This document shows positions 17,484 to 26,412 of a stretch of 64,000 nt of DNA, piece after piece. The DNA comes from Amycolatopsis azurea DSM 43854. Its GTDB lineage: Bacteria > Actinomycetota > Actinomycetes > Mycobacteriales > Pseudonocardiaceae. The stretch lies in contig NZ_MUXN01000024.1 in assembly GCF_001995215.1 (NCBI RefSeq), positions 153,951-217,950 of the forward strand, written 5' to 3'. Positions within the stretch are counted from its first letter, which is position 1. Every line of letters starts with the position of its first letter. The notes under the pieces are model-generated. The model worked only from the letters and a program-made list of their open reading frames with translations, was not told where the DNA came from and did no database searches. The translations under genes and the position numbers were made by a program.

Positions 17484-18713
17484 ATGACCGAGGCAACATC
17501 ACTGCCGGCGACCGAGACGTCAGAGCACGAAGGAACCGGCCAACCGCCCTTCCGCAGGCTGCGGTACTTCAACGGCCAGCTGCTCTCCGCCCGCGACTTC
17601 CAGCGAGAGCAGGAGTACTTCCGCGAGAAGCTGAAGCTGCGGATGCGCTGCCTGCTCGGCTACGGCGTGGTCTGCGGGCTGCTCGTCGAGCCCGCTCCGG
17701 CGGAAGAGGGAAAGACCGAAGACGACAAAGGCCATCAGGCCAAGGTCCGCATCACCGCAGGGCTCGGCATCGACTGCGAGGGCAACGAGGTGCTCGTCCC
17801 CGGCAGCTGTGTCATCGACCTGGCGGCCGCGCTGCACGAAGAGGAACGCACCGGCGGCACGACGGTCTGGGTCGGCGTCGAGTACTGCGAACGCGCCGTC
17901 GAGCCGACCAGGACCGTCTTCAACTCGGCCTGCGCGGACACCTCGGACTGCGATTTCGGCTACACGGAGGAGAGTTACGCCGTCCGTGTCACCACCAAGA
18001 CACCGCCGAAGGACGACCGCTGCGAGACGTGCTGCACCCGGTGCGAGCACAAGGTCCTGTGGCTGGCCAGGATCGACGACGTCGACTTCGCCCGCCCGGT
18101 CCGTCAGGAGCAGATCCACCTGAACGTCCGCCGCTTCTTCGGCACGCGCGTGCCGACGGTGATCACCGGCATCAACTGGCGGCACGGCCACACCTACACC
18201 GTGGACGAGGCCAAGGAACTGCTCGGCACGCAGAAGAACACGGGCGGTCTCGTCGTCGAGTTCTCCGACGACGTCCGCGTCGACAGCCTGCGCCGCGGCG
18301 TGGTGGAGATCCAGGTGATCGAAGGCGGCGCCGGCCGCAACGCCGACACCTGGTACATGGGCGGCAGATTCGAGGAACCGACCGGCGGCGAGTTCACCCG
18401 GCGCTTCCGGTACCGGCAGACGACCCGCGAGACCCTGCAGGACAGCGACCGCGTGCACATCACGGTCCGCGCGGCGTTCATCCTCGATCGCTGCTGCCGT
18501 CCGGTCGACGGCACCAACGTCGGCGGCCGGGTCCCGTTCACCGGCAAGGCGAAGAGCGAGACGGACACCGACCACGGTCACGACCCGAAGCCCGAGCCCG
18601 ACCCGACCGGCTGCCTGGTGCCGCCGTCGGGCATCGGGCCGTGGACGTCCGGCACCGGCGCGGGCGGCGACGTCTTCGAGAGCTGGTTCTTCATCACCGA
18701 GGAGCGTTCATGA
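17484..18713 (+). CDS. eCIS-linked protein of unknown function, FxGQL-domain paralogue A
   Basis: 409 residues, preceded by GAGAGGACAGAAGAGAG. The first ~100 residues carry a conserved block found in all three consecutive genes here: YFNGQLLSARDFQREQEYF, GYGVVCGL, and RITAGLGIDCEGNEVLVP. The rest is rich in cysteine (CETCCTRCEHKVLWLARIDD, ILDRCCRPVDG) and in beta strands. No signal peptide, no catalytic motif I recognise. It sits after tail protein I, where fibre or baseplate-periphery genes lie in other tail loci, so an outer baseplate or attachment role is plausible. Ends overlapping the next gene. Confidence 0.75.
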   Translation: MTEATSLPATETSEHEGTGQPPFRRLRYFNGQLLSARDFQREQEYFREKLKLRMRCLLGYGVVCGLLVEPAPAEEGKTEDDKGHQAKVRITAGLGIDCEGNEVLVPGSCVIDLAAALHEEERTGGTTVWVGVEYCERAVEPTRTVFNSACADTSDCDFGYTEESYAVRVTTKTPPKDDRCETCCTRCEHKVLWLARIDDVDFARPVRQEQIHLNVRRFFGTRVPTVITGINWRHGHTYTVDEAKELLGTQKNTGGLVVEFSDDVRVDSLRRGVVEIQVIEGGAGRNADTWYMGGRFEEPTGGEFTRRFRYRQTTRETLQDSDRVHITVRAAFILDRCCRPVDGTNVGGRVPFTGKAKSETDTDHGHDPKPEPDPTGCLVPPSGIGPWTSGTGAGGDVFESWFFITEERS

Positions 18714-20683
18714 GCACGTCTGATTGCGGGTGCGGCTGTGGCGGGGAGTCCGCCTTCCCCGCCGCGTTCGTCCGGCCGCGGTTCTTCGCGGGTCAGCTGC
18801 TCACGGAGGACGACCTCACCCTGCTGACCGACTACGTCGCCGGGAAGGACCGGCTGCACAACCGGACACTGTTCGGCCCGGGTGTCGTGTGCGGTCTGGA
18901 GGTGCTTTGCGACTCGTGCCCCGGCGGGACGGTCAGCGTCCGCCCCGGGCACGCCCTCGACTGCTGCGGTAACGACATCGTGCTGTCCTGCAAGGAGAAG
19001 GTCGACGTGGCCGCGCTCGTGCGGGAACTGCGGGTGACCTCGCCGGGAGTCCACTGCGGTGATCCGTGCGACGACGACCAGCGCCATTTCGGGCTGTTCG
19101 TGCGGTATGAGGAGATCATGGCCGACCCGGTCGCGCCGTACGCCACCGAGGAACCGTGTCCGACGCCGGGCTGCGCGCCGTCACGTGTCCAGGAGGGTTT
19201 CCGGTTCGTCGTCAAATGCGACACCACCGACGACCACCGGTACAACCCCGCCACCAAGCTCCTGGCGCGGATCGGCGGCAAGGAAGCCTACGAACAGATC
19301 CTCCTGCTGAGCAGGCGGCTCGCGCGCTACCTGGACCCGATGTCCGTCGCCGGTCGATTCTCCACCCGGACGCTCAAGTTCGACGAAGCGGACGCCGTCC
19401 GTTACACCGACAATCTCCGGTTGCTGCAGGAAAGCGGCGAGGGCGTTCCGAAGCCACCTGAGGCCCGGCAGCAGACGGAGTACGTGCGGGCACTGGCCAG
19501 TGCGATCGCGCGGTACGACACCTACGACGAGGCAGGGCAGAAGGAACTCCAGGAGAAGTTCAAACTCAAGGAGATCGACGCCGCCAGGAAGGTGCTCGGG
19601 ACGGCCTGCGACCGGCTGGCCGGGACCAAACCCGAGGAAGTGTGGCCGGAACCGGCGCACCGTCAGGTCGCGCTGGCCGTCGTGGCGGAGGCGAAGAACC
19701 GGGTCGCGACCCCGGATCCGAACGCTCCCATCGAGGTCCGCCTCGTCGCCCAGAGCGCTCCGCTGGACAACGTGCTGGAGGCGCGGTTCCGGGCCGACCT
19801 CGTGCGGATCCGGGACTGGCTGCTCGGCAGGCTCGATCGGGTGCACGGCGTCGCGGACTGCCTCCTGCACGACGACGTCCGCAAGGTCGCCATCCCGCAG
19901 CCGCTGCCCATCCCGCAGCCGGATCCCGCCAAGCACCTGTCGGTCGCGGATCTGGGGTTGCTCACGACAGCGGCCGGACAGCTGACCACGTGCGTGCAGC
20001 GTTTCGTCACCGACGCGGCGTGCTCGACGCTGAACCCGCCGTGCGTCGAATGCGCGGACAACGACGTGCTCCTCGCGCATCTGGAGCTGGACGGCTGCGA
20101 CGTCGTGCGCGTCTGCTCGGCGACCCGGGAGCAGGTGCTTCCGGGTGGCTCGGCGTACGGCGAATGGCTGCCCAAGCTCTACCAGCTGCGCCATCTCGCC
20201 GAGCAGGTGTGCTGTCAGCCGACGCCGGTGTACAAGCCGCCGGACGTGCCCGCGTCCGGACCGATCCCACGCCCGTACGTGCCCGGGCTGCTCGAAGAGT
20301 GGGGCGGCCGGAGCCCGCTGGATCGGATGTGGAACCTCCTGGTGACCCCGGCACCGGGGGAGACCGTGCCGAAACCCGTCCGCGAGCAGGTGTACACGGT
20401 GCCCGCCGAGGTGACGGACAGCCTGCAGGAGATGAACGCGCTGCGCGCACAGGTCAGCGACCTGATCGCGACCGTGGAGTCGCTGCGGGGGAAGCTGGAC
20501 ACCGCCTCGGAGCAGGTTTCGCAGGTGCGGGACGAGCTGCCGGAACGCCTGTCCGACCGGCTGTCGGAGCTCGAAAGCGCCCCGGAACCGGAGACCGAGG
20601 AGAAACCACCCGCGAAACGCACCCGGTCGACATCGAGCCGGAGCAGCTCCACCCGCAAGCCGCGATCGGGTGAGTCGTCGTGA
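18710..20683 (+). CDS. eCIS-linked protein of unknown function, FxGQL-domain paralogue B with C-terminal coiled coil
   Basis: 657 residues. A cysteine cluster opens the protein (CGCGCGG), then the shared block: RFFAGQLLTEDDLTLLTDYV, GPGVVCGL, VRPGHALDCCGNDIVLS. The middle is helical. Residues ~565-625 are a heptad-patterned coiled coil (LQEMNALRAQVSDLIATVES, then LRGKLDTASEQVSQVRDEL), followed by a Lys/Arg/Ser-rich tail of about 30 residues. A coiled coil fits oligomer formation or a fibre stalk. Start is the ATG overlapping the previous stop. Function unknown; probably part of, or bound to, the particle. Confidence 0.75.
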   Translation: MSTSDCGCGCGGESAFPAAFVRPRFFAGQLLTEDDLTLLTDYVAGKDRLHNRTLFGPGVVCGLEVLCDSCPGGTVSVRPGHALDCCGNDIVLSCKEKVDVAALVRELRVTSPGVHCGDPCDDDQRHFGLFVRYEEIMADPVAPYATEEPCPTPGCAPSRVQEGFRFVVKCDTTDDHRYNPATKLLARIGGKEAYEQILLLSRRLARYLDPMSVAGRFSTRTLKFDEADAVRYTDNLRLLQESGEGVPKPPEARQQTEYVRALASAIARYDTYDEAGQKELQEKFKLKEIDAARKVLGTACDRLAGTKPEEVWPEPAHRQVALAVVAEAKNRVATPDPNAPIEVRLVAQSAPLDNVLEARFRADLVRIRDWLLGRLDRVHGVADCLLHDDVRKVAIPQPLPIPQPDPAKHLSVADLGLLTTAAGQLTTCVQRFVTDAACSTLNPPCVECADNDVLLAHLELDGCDVVRVCSATREQVLPGGSAYGEWLPKLYQLRHLAEQVCCQPTPVYKPPDVPASGPIPRPYVPGLLEEWGGRSPLDRMWNLLVTPAPGETVPKPVREQVYTVPAEVTDSLQEMNALRAQVSDLIATVESLRGKLDTASEQVSQVRDELPERLSDRLSELESAPEPETEEKPPAKRTRSTSSRSSSTRKPRSGESS

Positions 20684-21810
20684 CCGGTCCGCTGCGCCCG
20701 GAGTTCCACGAGGGTCAGGTGCTCGCCTCCTTCGACCTCGCTGCGACCGTTTCGTATGCCCGCGCGACGGCTCTCCGGCACGCGCGCCTCGCGCACGACT
20801 GGGGTATCGCCGACGGACTCGCCATGACGACCGAGAACCGGACCGACCCGACCACCGGCGCCCGGTACGTCGAGGTGAGCGTGCAGCCGGGGCTGGCGAT
20901 CGACGGGACTGGCCGGGAGATCGTGGTCCCGGCGCCGGTCGTGTTGTCGGAGGCGGACTTCGAGGCCGTCAACGGCGCGGACCGCCCGACGACCGAGCCG
21001 TATCCGGTGTTCCTGACCGCCGTGGACCGGGCGCAGCCGTCGACCGGCCTTGGGTCGTGCGCCGGCTCCACCGGGCCGACCCGCGTGGAGGAGTCCTATC
21101 AGATCCTCTTCCGGCGGCTGGGGGACGAGCGGCTCGTCGCCGACCAGCAACCGCCCGCGGTGAACGCCGCTCCGGCCGCGCCGCCCGTGTTGTGGCTGGT
21201 GCTGCTGGGCTTCGTCCAATGGACCGATGGCCACTTCACCGCGGTGTTCCCGAACGCCCGGGGCGTCGGCCCGCGATACCTCGGGGTGCGCGCGGACACC
21301 GTGTCGGCCCGATCGGGCTCACTGTCGTTGCGGACCCAGCCGGAGGCGGGCGAGGGCAAACCCGCGCTGGTGCTGTCCGGAACGACCGCGCCGACGCTGG
21401 TTTACGGGCTCTACAAAGGAACCGGTGATGTCGATCCGTTGCTGACGGTGGAGTCCAACGGGAACCTGACCATCGCGGGGAGCTTCTCCGGCCAGATCTC
21501 CGCGGGCAGCGTGCTGGTGACCTCCGGCAGCGCGACCGACGGGATGGTGCTGCCGTTGCCGTCCGGGGTGACACCTGAAGAGGTCGCCGACGGCCGGGTG
21601 TCCTTGCACGTCTCGGTGACCCCGCGGGTACCGCCGTCCGCCAAAGGGCTCACCGTCCCGGCCGAAGCCACTGTGGACGATCAGCGGCGCGTCCGGTGCC
21701 GTCTGCGGTTCTACGACCCCGCCGCCGGTTCGACGACCGTGAAGGAACGGTCGGGCGCGGTCGACTTCCTGGTGCTGGCGACGGTCGCGGCGACGAGTGG
21801 TGGAGGGTGA
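20680..21810 (+). CDS. eCIS-linked protein, FxGQL-domain paralogue C with tail-fibre-like C-terminus
   Basis: 376 residues from the GTG overlapping the previous stop. The shared N-terminal block reads EFHEGQVLASFDLAATVSYA, WGIADGL, VSVQPGLAIDGTGREIVVP. After a beta-rich middle, residues ~240-290 have the short glycine-spaced strands seen in phage tail fibres (LLTVESNGNLTIAGSFSGQI, SAGSVLVTSGSATDGMVLPL). This makes paralogue C the best candidate for the receptor-facing fibre of the particle. The assignment is inference from residue pattern; no named family was recognised. Confidence 0.72.
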   Translation: MTGPLRPEFHEGQVLASFDLAATVSYARATALRHARLAHDWGIADGLAMTTENRTDPTTGARYVEVSVQPGLAIDGTGREIVVPAPVVLSEADFEAVNGADRPTTEPYPVFLTAVDRAQPSTGLGSCAGSTGPTRVEESYQILFRRLGDERLVADQQPPAVNAAPAAPPVLWLVLLGFVQWTDGHFTAVFPNARGVGPRYLGVRADTVSARSGSLSLRTQPEAGEGKPALVLSGTTAPTLVYGLYKGTGDVDPLLTVESNGNLTIAGSFSGQISAGSVLVTSGSATDGMVLPLPSGVTPEEVADGRVSLHVSVTPRVPPSAKGLTVPAEATVDDQRRVRCRLRFYDPAAGSTTVKERSGAVDFLVLATVAATSGGG

Positions 21811-21812
21811 GG

Positions 21813-22337
21813 ATGAGCGTCTTCGCGGTGTACGAGTCGAGCACCGGCAACGTGGTCGGTGCGGCCAAGGCGATCGGCATCCCGGTGCCGACGGCGCAAG
21901 CGCTGGTCGGCGACGCACTGCCGGTGCGGCTTTCGCTCGGAACGGGCGAGGTCGTGACCTTGTCCCTGCGTGGCAGGGAACTCGCCTTGCACGAGGCCGA
22001 CGACCAGCCGGAGGTGTTCGTCGAGCCGCTGGCCTACGGAGTCACGCGGGTACTGGGTCAGCCACCCAAACCGGCGCTGGCGAAACTGCCGGTACTGCCC
22101 GAGGCGCCTACCTTCGACACTGTCGGGCTGCTCGTCAAGCTTCCGAAGAATCCGGCTGAGGACACCGCCGTGTTCGCGCTGGTTTCCGAGGGGCAGGAGA
22201 CGCTGCCGCTGACCGGGACCATCCGGAAGGAAACCGACCACGTGTCGCTGCCGGTCACGGTGACCGCGGGAGCGCACGCCGTCCTGCTGCTGGTGGCGGG
22301 CTGGGCAGGCCGGCTCGAGGAGGTCAAGAAGCCTTGA
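21813..22337 (+). CDS. Hypothetical eCIS-operon protein (174 aa)
   Basis: The ATG at 21813 lies two bases after the previous stop and behind GGAGGGTGAGG. The protein is beta-rich with evenly spaced hydrophobic strands (FAVYESSTGNVVGAAKAIGI, VRLSLGTGEVVTLSLRGREL, VSLPVTVTAGAHAVLLLVAG) and no signal peptide. It does not match a family I know. Its location between the fibre candidate and the tape-measure candidate, with the TTG of the next gene overlapping its stop, makes it a likely particle or assembly protein. Confidence 0.7.
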   Translation: MSVFAVYESSTGNVVGAAKAIGIPVPTAQALVGDALPVRLSLGTGEVVTLSLRGRELALHEADDQPEVFVEPLAYGVTRVLGQPPKPALAKLPVLPEAPTFDTVGLLVKLPKNPAEDTAVFALVSEGQETLPLTGTIRKETDHVSLPVTVTAGAHAVLLLVAGWAGRLEEVKKP

Positions 22338-23995
22338 GCGCACCCACCGTCGGCGAGATCACTGTGCGCCAGTGCGTCGTGCGGGTGATCCGGCGCGGCG
22401 GGTGGAGCTGGGGACCTGATCCGCGAGGTCTCGTCCAGCGGGTACTCGACGCGCTGCCGGATCTGCTGGCCGCCGAGTTCGACGAGCACCTGACCGGCGA
22501 CGGACCGGACCTGGAGATCACCGAGCCCGTGCTGCTGACGGTCCGGCTCGCCGCGCTCGCGGGACTTGGGCGGTCGTCGGCCGTTCTCTCCCTTGAACGG
22601 GCCGTGGTGGACGGCGGTGGTCCGGCGCCCGAACCGATTCCGCTGTCCACATCGACCGAGTCCGAGGCCAGACCGTCCACTTCGGACACAGTTGGTACGT
22701 CGTCGCTCTATTCCGCCTCTGACCTGGTGGAGAGCCCGGATCCGTCGGTGACCACATTGTTCGAGGAGCTGTCGGCGCGGGATGAACTGGTCGCGTTGCT
22801 CGCGCTGCTTCCCGACGAAACGGTGTGGGTGTATCTGACCGCGTTGGCCGGAGAATCGGCGTTCCCGCCCACTTCGGATCCGATCGAGGGGCCGGTCGTC
22901 GAGACGATGGCGGAGCTGGCTCGCAGGCCGGCGCTTCCGGAGCCGCCGTCGACGCGCGCGGAGCTCGCCGAGATGGTGAAATCCCCGCAGGGAGAGCTGT
23001 CGTCGTCGGTGCCGGTCGGCGAAGACGTCTCAGAAGGCACCCGCGTGACCACCACGACGAGGTCGTCGGAAGAGACGAGAGCCGGTCCCGTGCTCCCGTT
23101 TCTGCTGGCCGGACCCCTTGCCAGAACCGGCTATCTGGACGCGATCGGCCCGGCGCTGTCCGGAGTGCGGCTGGCCGAAGACGCCTCGCTGTTCGCCGCG
23201 GCGCTGGCGTACAAGGTCCTCGGGCGCACAGCCGCGGCTGCGATGTTCGCCGGTCTGGAGACCGTGCCGGACCTGACCGGGTTCGCCCGCCTGGTCCGTC
23301 CCGCTTTGCCGGTGCTGGACGGTGTACTCGCGCTGTCGTTGTGCCGGGGCCACGACCCTGCGGACCCGCTGCTCGTCACCGGCGTGGACGACGGCCTGCT
23401 GCTGGTCGACGCTCAGGGCCTGTTCCCGATCGCGTGGGCCCCTGACGCGAACGGCCTGATGCCGCACTGGACGGCGTGCGGCGAGCCGCCGGTCCTGGTC
23501 TGCGACAGTCCGCTCCCGCCGACCTGCCTGCGCGACCTGGCCTCGGCGGGCGTTCGCTTCATCACGGATGTCCTTCCCCTGCGGGAGGATCCTCTGACCC
23601 GCCTGCCCGGTCGGCGTCCACTGTGGACAACGGGTGGGGTGGAGACCCGGCTGGCCGCCGAACTTCCCGCCGCCCGCCTGGACGACCTCGTGCGGGCGCT
23701 GTTCGTACCGTTGCTGCCGGCTCGCGAACTGGAGCGCACTGTGGCGCTGGCGGCGTCGCTGGCCCTGGGCATGATCGCCTGGCAGCTGTGGCGGGAACGT
23801 GAGCCCCCTGATCCGGTCCTCACCCTGACGAGATTCGCCGACCTGGAGGGCACTGTCCGGTTCACCCGCGACGTGGTGCACGTGAAGCTCCCCTTGGGGC
23901 GCCGTCACACGGATCTGTGGCGGGGCGGTGCGCTCGCCGACGTGCCGAACGTGGTCTGGCTGGGTGGCCGGACCCTGACCTTCTCCGGTGGCTGA
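22334..23995 (+). CDS. Contractile injection system tape-measure protein candidate
   Basis: 553 residues from a TTG that overlaps the previous stop. The N-terminus TVGEITVRQCVVRVIRRGGW, then PRGLVQRVLDALPDLLAAEF and LTVRLAALAGLGRSS fits the opening of eCIS tape-measure (CIS_TMP) proteins, and the gene lies directly before the AAA+ ATPase as it does in other eCIS loci. The middle contains a Ser/Thr/Asp-rich segment (residues ~90-140) and two helical regions rather than long transmembrane stretches. It should set tube length during assembly. The family call is moderate: the sequence is divergent and the position carries much of the weight. Confidence 0.72.
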   Translation: MSAPTVGEITVRQCVVRVIRRGGWSWGPDPRGLVQRVLDALPDLLAAEFDEHLTGDGPDLEITEPVLLTVRLAALAGLGRSSAVLSLERAVVDGGGPAPEPIPLSTSTESEARPSTSDTVGTSSLYSASDLVESPDPSVTTLFEELSARDELVALLALLPDETVWVYLTALAGESAFPPTSDPIEGPVVETMAELARRPALPEPPSTRAELAEMVKSPQGELSSSVPVGEDVSEGTRVTTTTRSSEETRAGPVLPFLLAGPLARTGYLDAIGPALSGVRLAEDASLFAAALAYKVLGRTAAAAMFAGLETVPDLTGFARLVRPALPVLDGVLALSLCRGHDPADPLLVTGVDDGLLLVDAQGLFPIAWAPDANGLMPHWTACGEPPVLVCDSPLPPTCLRDLASAGVRFITDVLPLREDPLTRLPGRRPLWTTGGVETRLAAELPAARLDDLVRALFVPLLPARELERTVALAASLALGMIAWQLWREREPPDPVLTLTRFADLEGTVRFTRDVVHVKLPLGRRHTDLWRGGALADVPNVVWLGGRTLTFSGG

Positions 23996-26075
23996 GGTGA
24001 GCGGTCTCGCGGTCGAGCACCTCCGGGTGCGCATGGCGGAACTCCACCAGGCGCTGCGCGGTGCGGTCGCCCGCCAGTCCGAAGTCGCGGCGCTGCTGAC
24101 CCGACCGGACCTGACGCCGTTCTGCGTGACGGACGAGCAGGTGGACACGTTGCTGGATCGCGTCGACGCGTTCACCGAGGCGATGACCGAGCCACCGTCC
24201 ACGCCAGGCCGGGACCCGGAGTCGGAGCAGCACCTCCGACGCCTGGCCGCGTCGCGCGGCGTGACGTTGCCGCTGGACGCCCTCGCCGCCCGCTACGGCC
24301 TGTCCCGGGTCGAGCAGGCCGCGCTTCTCCTGGTGGCCGCGCCGGAACTCGATCCGGGCTACGAGCGCGTCTACGCCTATGTGGTCGACAACCTGAACCG
24401 GCGGGCGCCGTGCGTCGAGCTGCTCGTCACCGTGGTCGCAGATACCCCGGCGGACCGCCTCGCTCTGCGCCGGACGCTCGGGGGCACAGGAACGTTGCGG
24501 CGCTACGGGCTGCTGCGAGCGTACGGCGAGGCGCCGACGGAACTCGCCCAGGAGCTGGCCCTCGGCGACGGAGTGTTCGAGTACTTGATGGGCTGGGGCG
24601 GTGACGTCGGAATCCTCGGCCAGGATCCGGGTGAGGTCGTCCAGCCGGACCGGCAGGTGACGTCGCCGTATCTGCGATCGGAGCGCCTGGGAAGGCTCGG
24701 TCAGGCGCTGGGTGCCGGCGACCTGGACGTGGTCGGGCTTTGGGGATGCCCGCCCGACAGCCAGCTCGATGCCGCGCAGGCACTGGCGGCGGCGGCCGGT
24801 CGGCCACTGCGTCGCCAGACCGCGGACATGGCGCACGACCTGCGGACCGCCGCGGCTCTCGGCGCGGTCCTCTGGATCCGGACCGACGGCCGGACGACTC
24901 CGCTCGACGAAGTGTTGACGAGATCGAGTGTGCCGTTGTGCCTCACCGGCACGAGCCCGTCGCGGCCGCACGGCCTGCTGGCGGCTCGCACGTACGCGGA
25001 GCTGACCATCCCCAGCCCGGGTTTCCCGGAACGCCGGGAGATGTGGTCGTCGGCGTTCCCTGTGTTGCCTTCGGAGGCGCTGGAGGACTTCGCGGCCCGC
25101 TATCGCATGAGCGGTGGCGAACTCCGTGCCGTCGCGGCCGTCGCCGACGCGGACGCACGGTTGTCCGGCAACGGCCACCCCGTCACCGAGCACGTGGAGC
25201 CCGCGATCGCGACGGTGGCCCGTGGTCGCACGAGCAGTGCGGTGCAGTCGATCCTCCCGCGCCGCACGCTGGCCGACCTGGTGCTGCCGGACGCGCAGAT
25301 GGGTCAGCTCACGGAGATCGCGTCGGCGTTCCGCGCGTGGCCGCGAGTCGCGGAGTCCTGGGGCTTCGCGCACAAGACGGCGGCAGGTGGGGTGAAGGCG
25401 CTGTTCACCGGCGAGCCGGGCACGGGCAAGACGATGTCGGCGGAGGTCGTCACCGGCATCCTGGGCCTGGAGCTGCTCAAGGTCGACCTGGCGCAGGTGG
25501 TGTCGAAATGGGTGGGGGAGACCGAGAAGAACATGGAGGAGGTGTTCCGGCAGGCGGAGGACTGCCATGCGGTTCTGCTGTTCGACGAGGCGGACGCGCT
25601 CTTCGGCAAACGCGGCGAGGTCAAGCAGGGGACGGACCGCTACGCCAACCTGGAGGTCGGCTACCTGTTGCAGCGCTTGGAGGCCAGCGACGGGTTGATC
25701 ATCCTGACGAGCAACCTGAAGGAGAACATCGACCCGGCTTTCACCCGCCGTTTCCACTTCGTGGTCCATTTCCCCCGGCCGGGCGTCGCCGAACGCAGGC
25801 GCCTGTGGCAGCTGGCGTTCCCGCCGGAGGCCCCGCTGGCTGCGGACGTGGACCTGGAGACGTTGTGCCGGCTGGACATGACGGGCGCAGGCATCACCTC
25901 GGCGGCCCGTTCGGCGGCGCTGTCCGCCGCCGACAGCGACAGCTCCGCGATCGGCATGCGGCACGTGGTGCGGGGCGTGTCGCGGCAGTTCCACCGCGAG
26001 GCGCGCTTGTTCCGCCCGGCCGAGCTGGGCCGGTATGCTGAATTGCTGGCCGACAACGGAGAGCGCGATGCCTGA
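23988..26075 (+). CDS. eCIS AAA+ ATPase (Pvc15-like)
   Basis: 695 residues from the GTG at 23988, overlapping the previous gene by 8 bp. The C-terminal third is a canonical AAA+ module: Walker A GEPGTGKT at residues 475-482, Walker B LLFDEADALFG with D533/E534, then the sensor-like ILTSNLKENIDPAFTRRFHF. The N-terminal ~450 residues contain a degenerate first AAA-like region without a usable Walker A. Pvc15/Afp15-type ATPases are conserved in eCIS loci, act in the cytoplasm and are thought to help assemble the particle or load cargo. Length is typical for the family. Confidence 0.95.
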   Translation: MAEVSGLAVEHLRVRMAELHQALRGAVARQSEVAALLTRPDLTPFCVTDEQVDTLLDRVDAFTEAMTEPPSTPGRDPESEQHLRRLAASRGVTLPLDALAARYGLSRVEQAALLLVAAPELDPGYERVYAYVVDNLNRRAPCVELLVTVVADTPADRLALRRTLGGTGTLRRYGLLRAYGEAPTELAQELALGDGVFEYLMGWGGDVGILGQDPGEVVQPDRQVTSPYLRSERLGRLGQALGAGDLDVVGLWGCPPDSQLDAAQALAAAAGRPLRRQTADMAHDLRTAAALGAVLWIRTDGRTTPLDEVLTRSSVPLCLTGTSPSRPHGLLAARTYAELTIPSPGFPERREMWSSAFPVLPSEALEDFAARYRMSGGELRAVAAVADADARLSGNGHPVTEHVEPAIATVARGRTSSAVQSILPRRTLADLVLPDAQMGQLTEIASAFRAWPRVAESWGFAHKTAAGGVKALFTGEPGTGKTMSAEVVTGILGLELLKVDLAQVVSKWVGETEKNMEEVFRQAEDCHAVLLFDEADALFGKRGEVKQGTDRYANLEVGYLLQRLEASDGLIILTSNLKENIDPAFTRRFHFVVHFPRPGVAERRRLWQLAFPPEAPLAADVDLETLCRLDMTGAGITSAARSAALSAADSDSSAIGMRHVVRGVSRQFHREARLFRPAELGRYAELLADNGERDA

Positions 26076-26364
26076 ACTGATGCCCCCGCAGACGAAGCCC
26101 GCCATTCCGGTGACCGCCCAAGAGCTCCGCACCGCCGCGGCTTCGGATCGGGGCAAGAAGAAGCTGGTGCTGGTCCCGGCCGTCGTCGGGAACGCCCAGG
26201 CCGCCAAGACGGCGATGGACGGCAGCTCGAAGACAGTGCCGTCGCACGTCGCTTCGACGTTCGCCGCGGGTCAGGACCGGGTCGGGAACGCGGCTGTCGC
26301 GGGCGCCGCGATGCGGGTGGTCCCGATGGCGGTGCCTGTGAAGGAGAGCCGCCCAGGGCGGTAG
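26068..26364 (+). CDS. Small eCIS-operon protein with GNxAV segment (98 aa)
   Basis: The ATG at 26068 overlaps the ATPase stop, the last coupling in the operon. The protein is Ala/Lys/Pro-rich and likely unstructured at its N-terminus. Residues 69-81 read QDRVGNAAVAGAA, which pairs closely with residues 65-77 of the large toxin encoded at 27731-31426 (QDKVGNGAVAAGL). eCIS-linked toxins and DUF4157 proteins often begin with a related QRxxGNxAV segment. It could be a cargo adaptor, a decoy carrying the same tag, or a short cargo itself. No enzyme motif. Confidence 0.65.
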   Translation: MPELMPPQTKPAIPVTAQELRTAAASDRGKKKLVLVPAVVGNAQAAKTAMDGSSKTVPSHVASTFAAGQDRVGNAAVAGAAMRVVPMAVPVKESRPGR

Positions 26365-26412
26365 AGTGCTGCCGCACTGCCTGGCGATCTGGTGTCCCTC
26401 AGGGGGTTTGAA

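Noticed and set aside
2484..26364. Remnant prophage
   Set aside because: No terminase, portal, capsid, integrase or lysis genes; the Pvc15-type AAA+ ATPase, DUF4255 cap and CIS-type tube proteins point to an eCIS instead.
2484..26364. Type VI secretion system
   Set aside because: No TssJ/L/M membrane complex or TssB/C two-part sheath genes; the sheath is a single large protein, as in eCIS.
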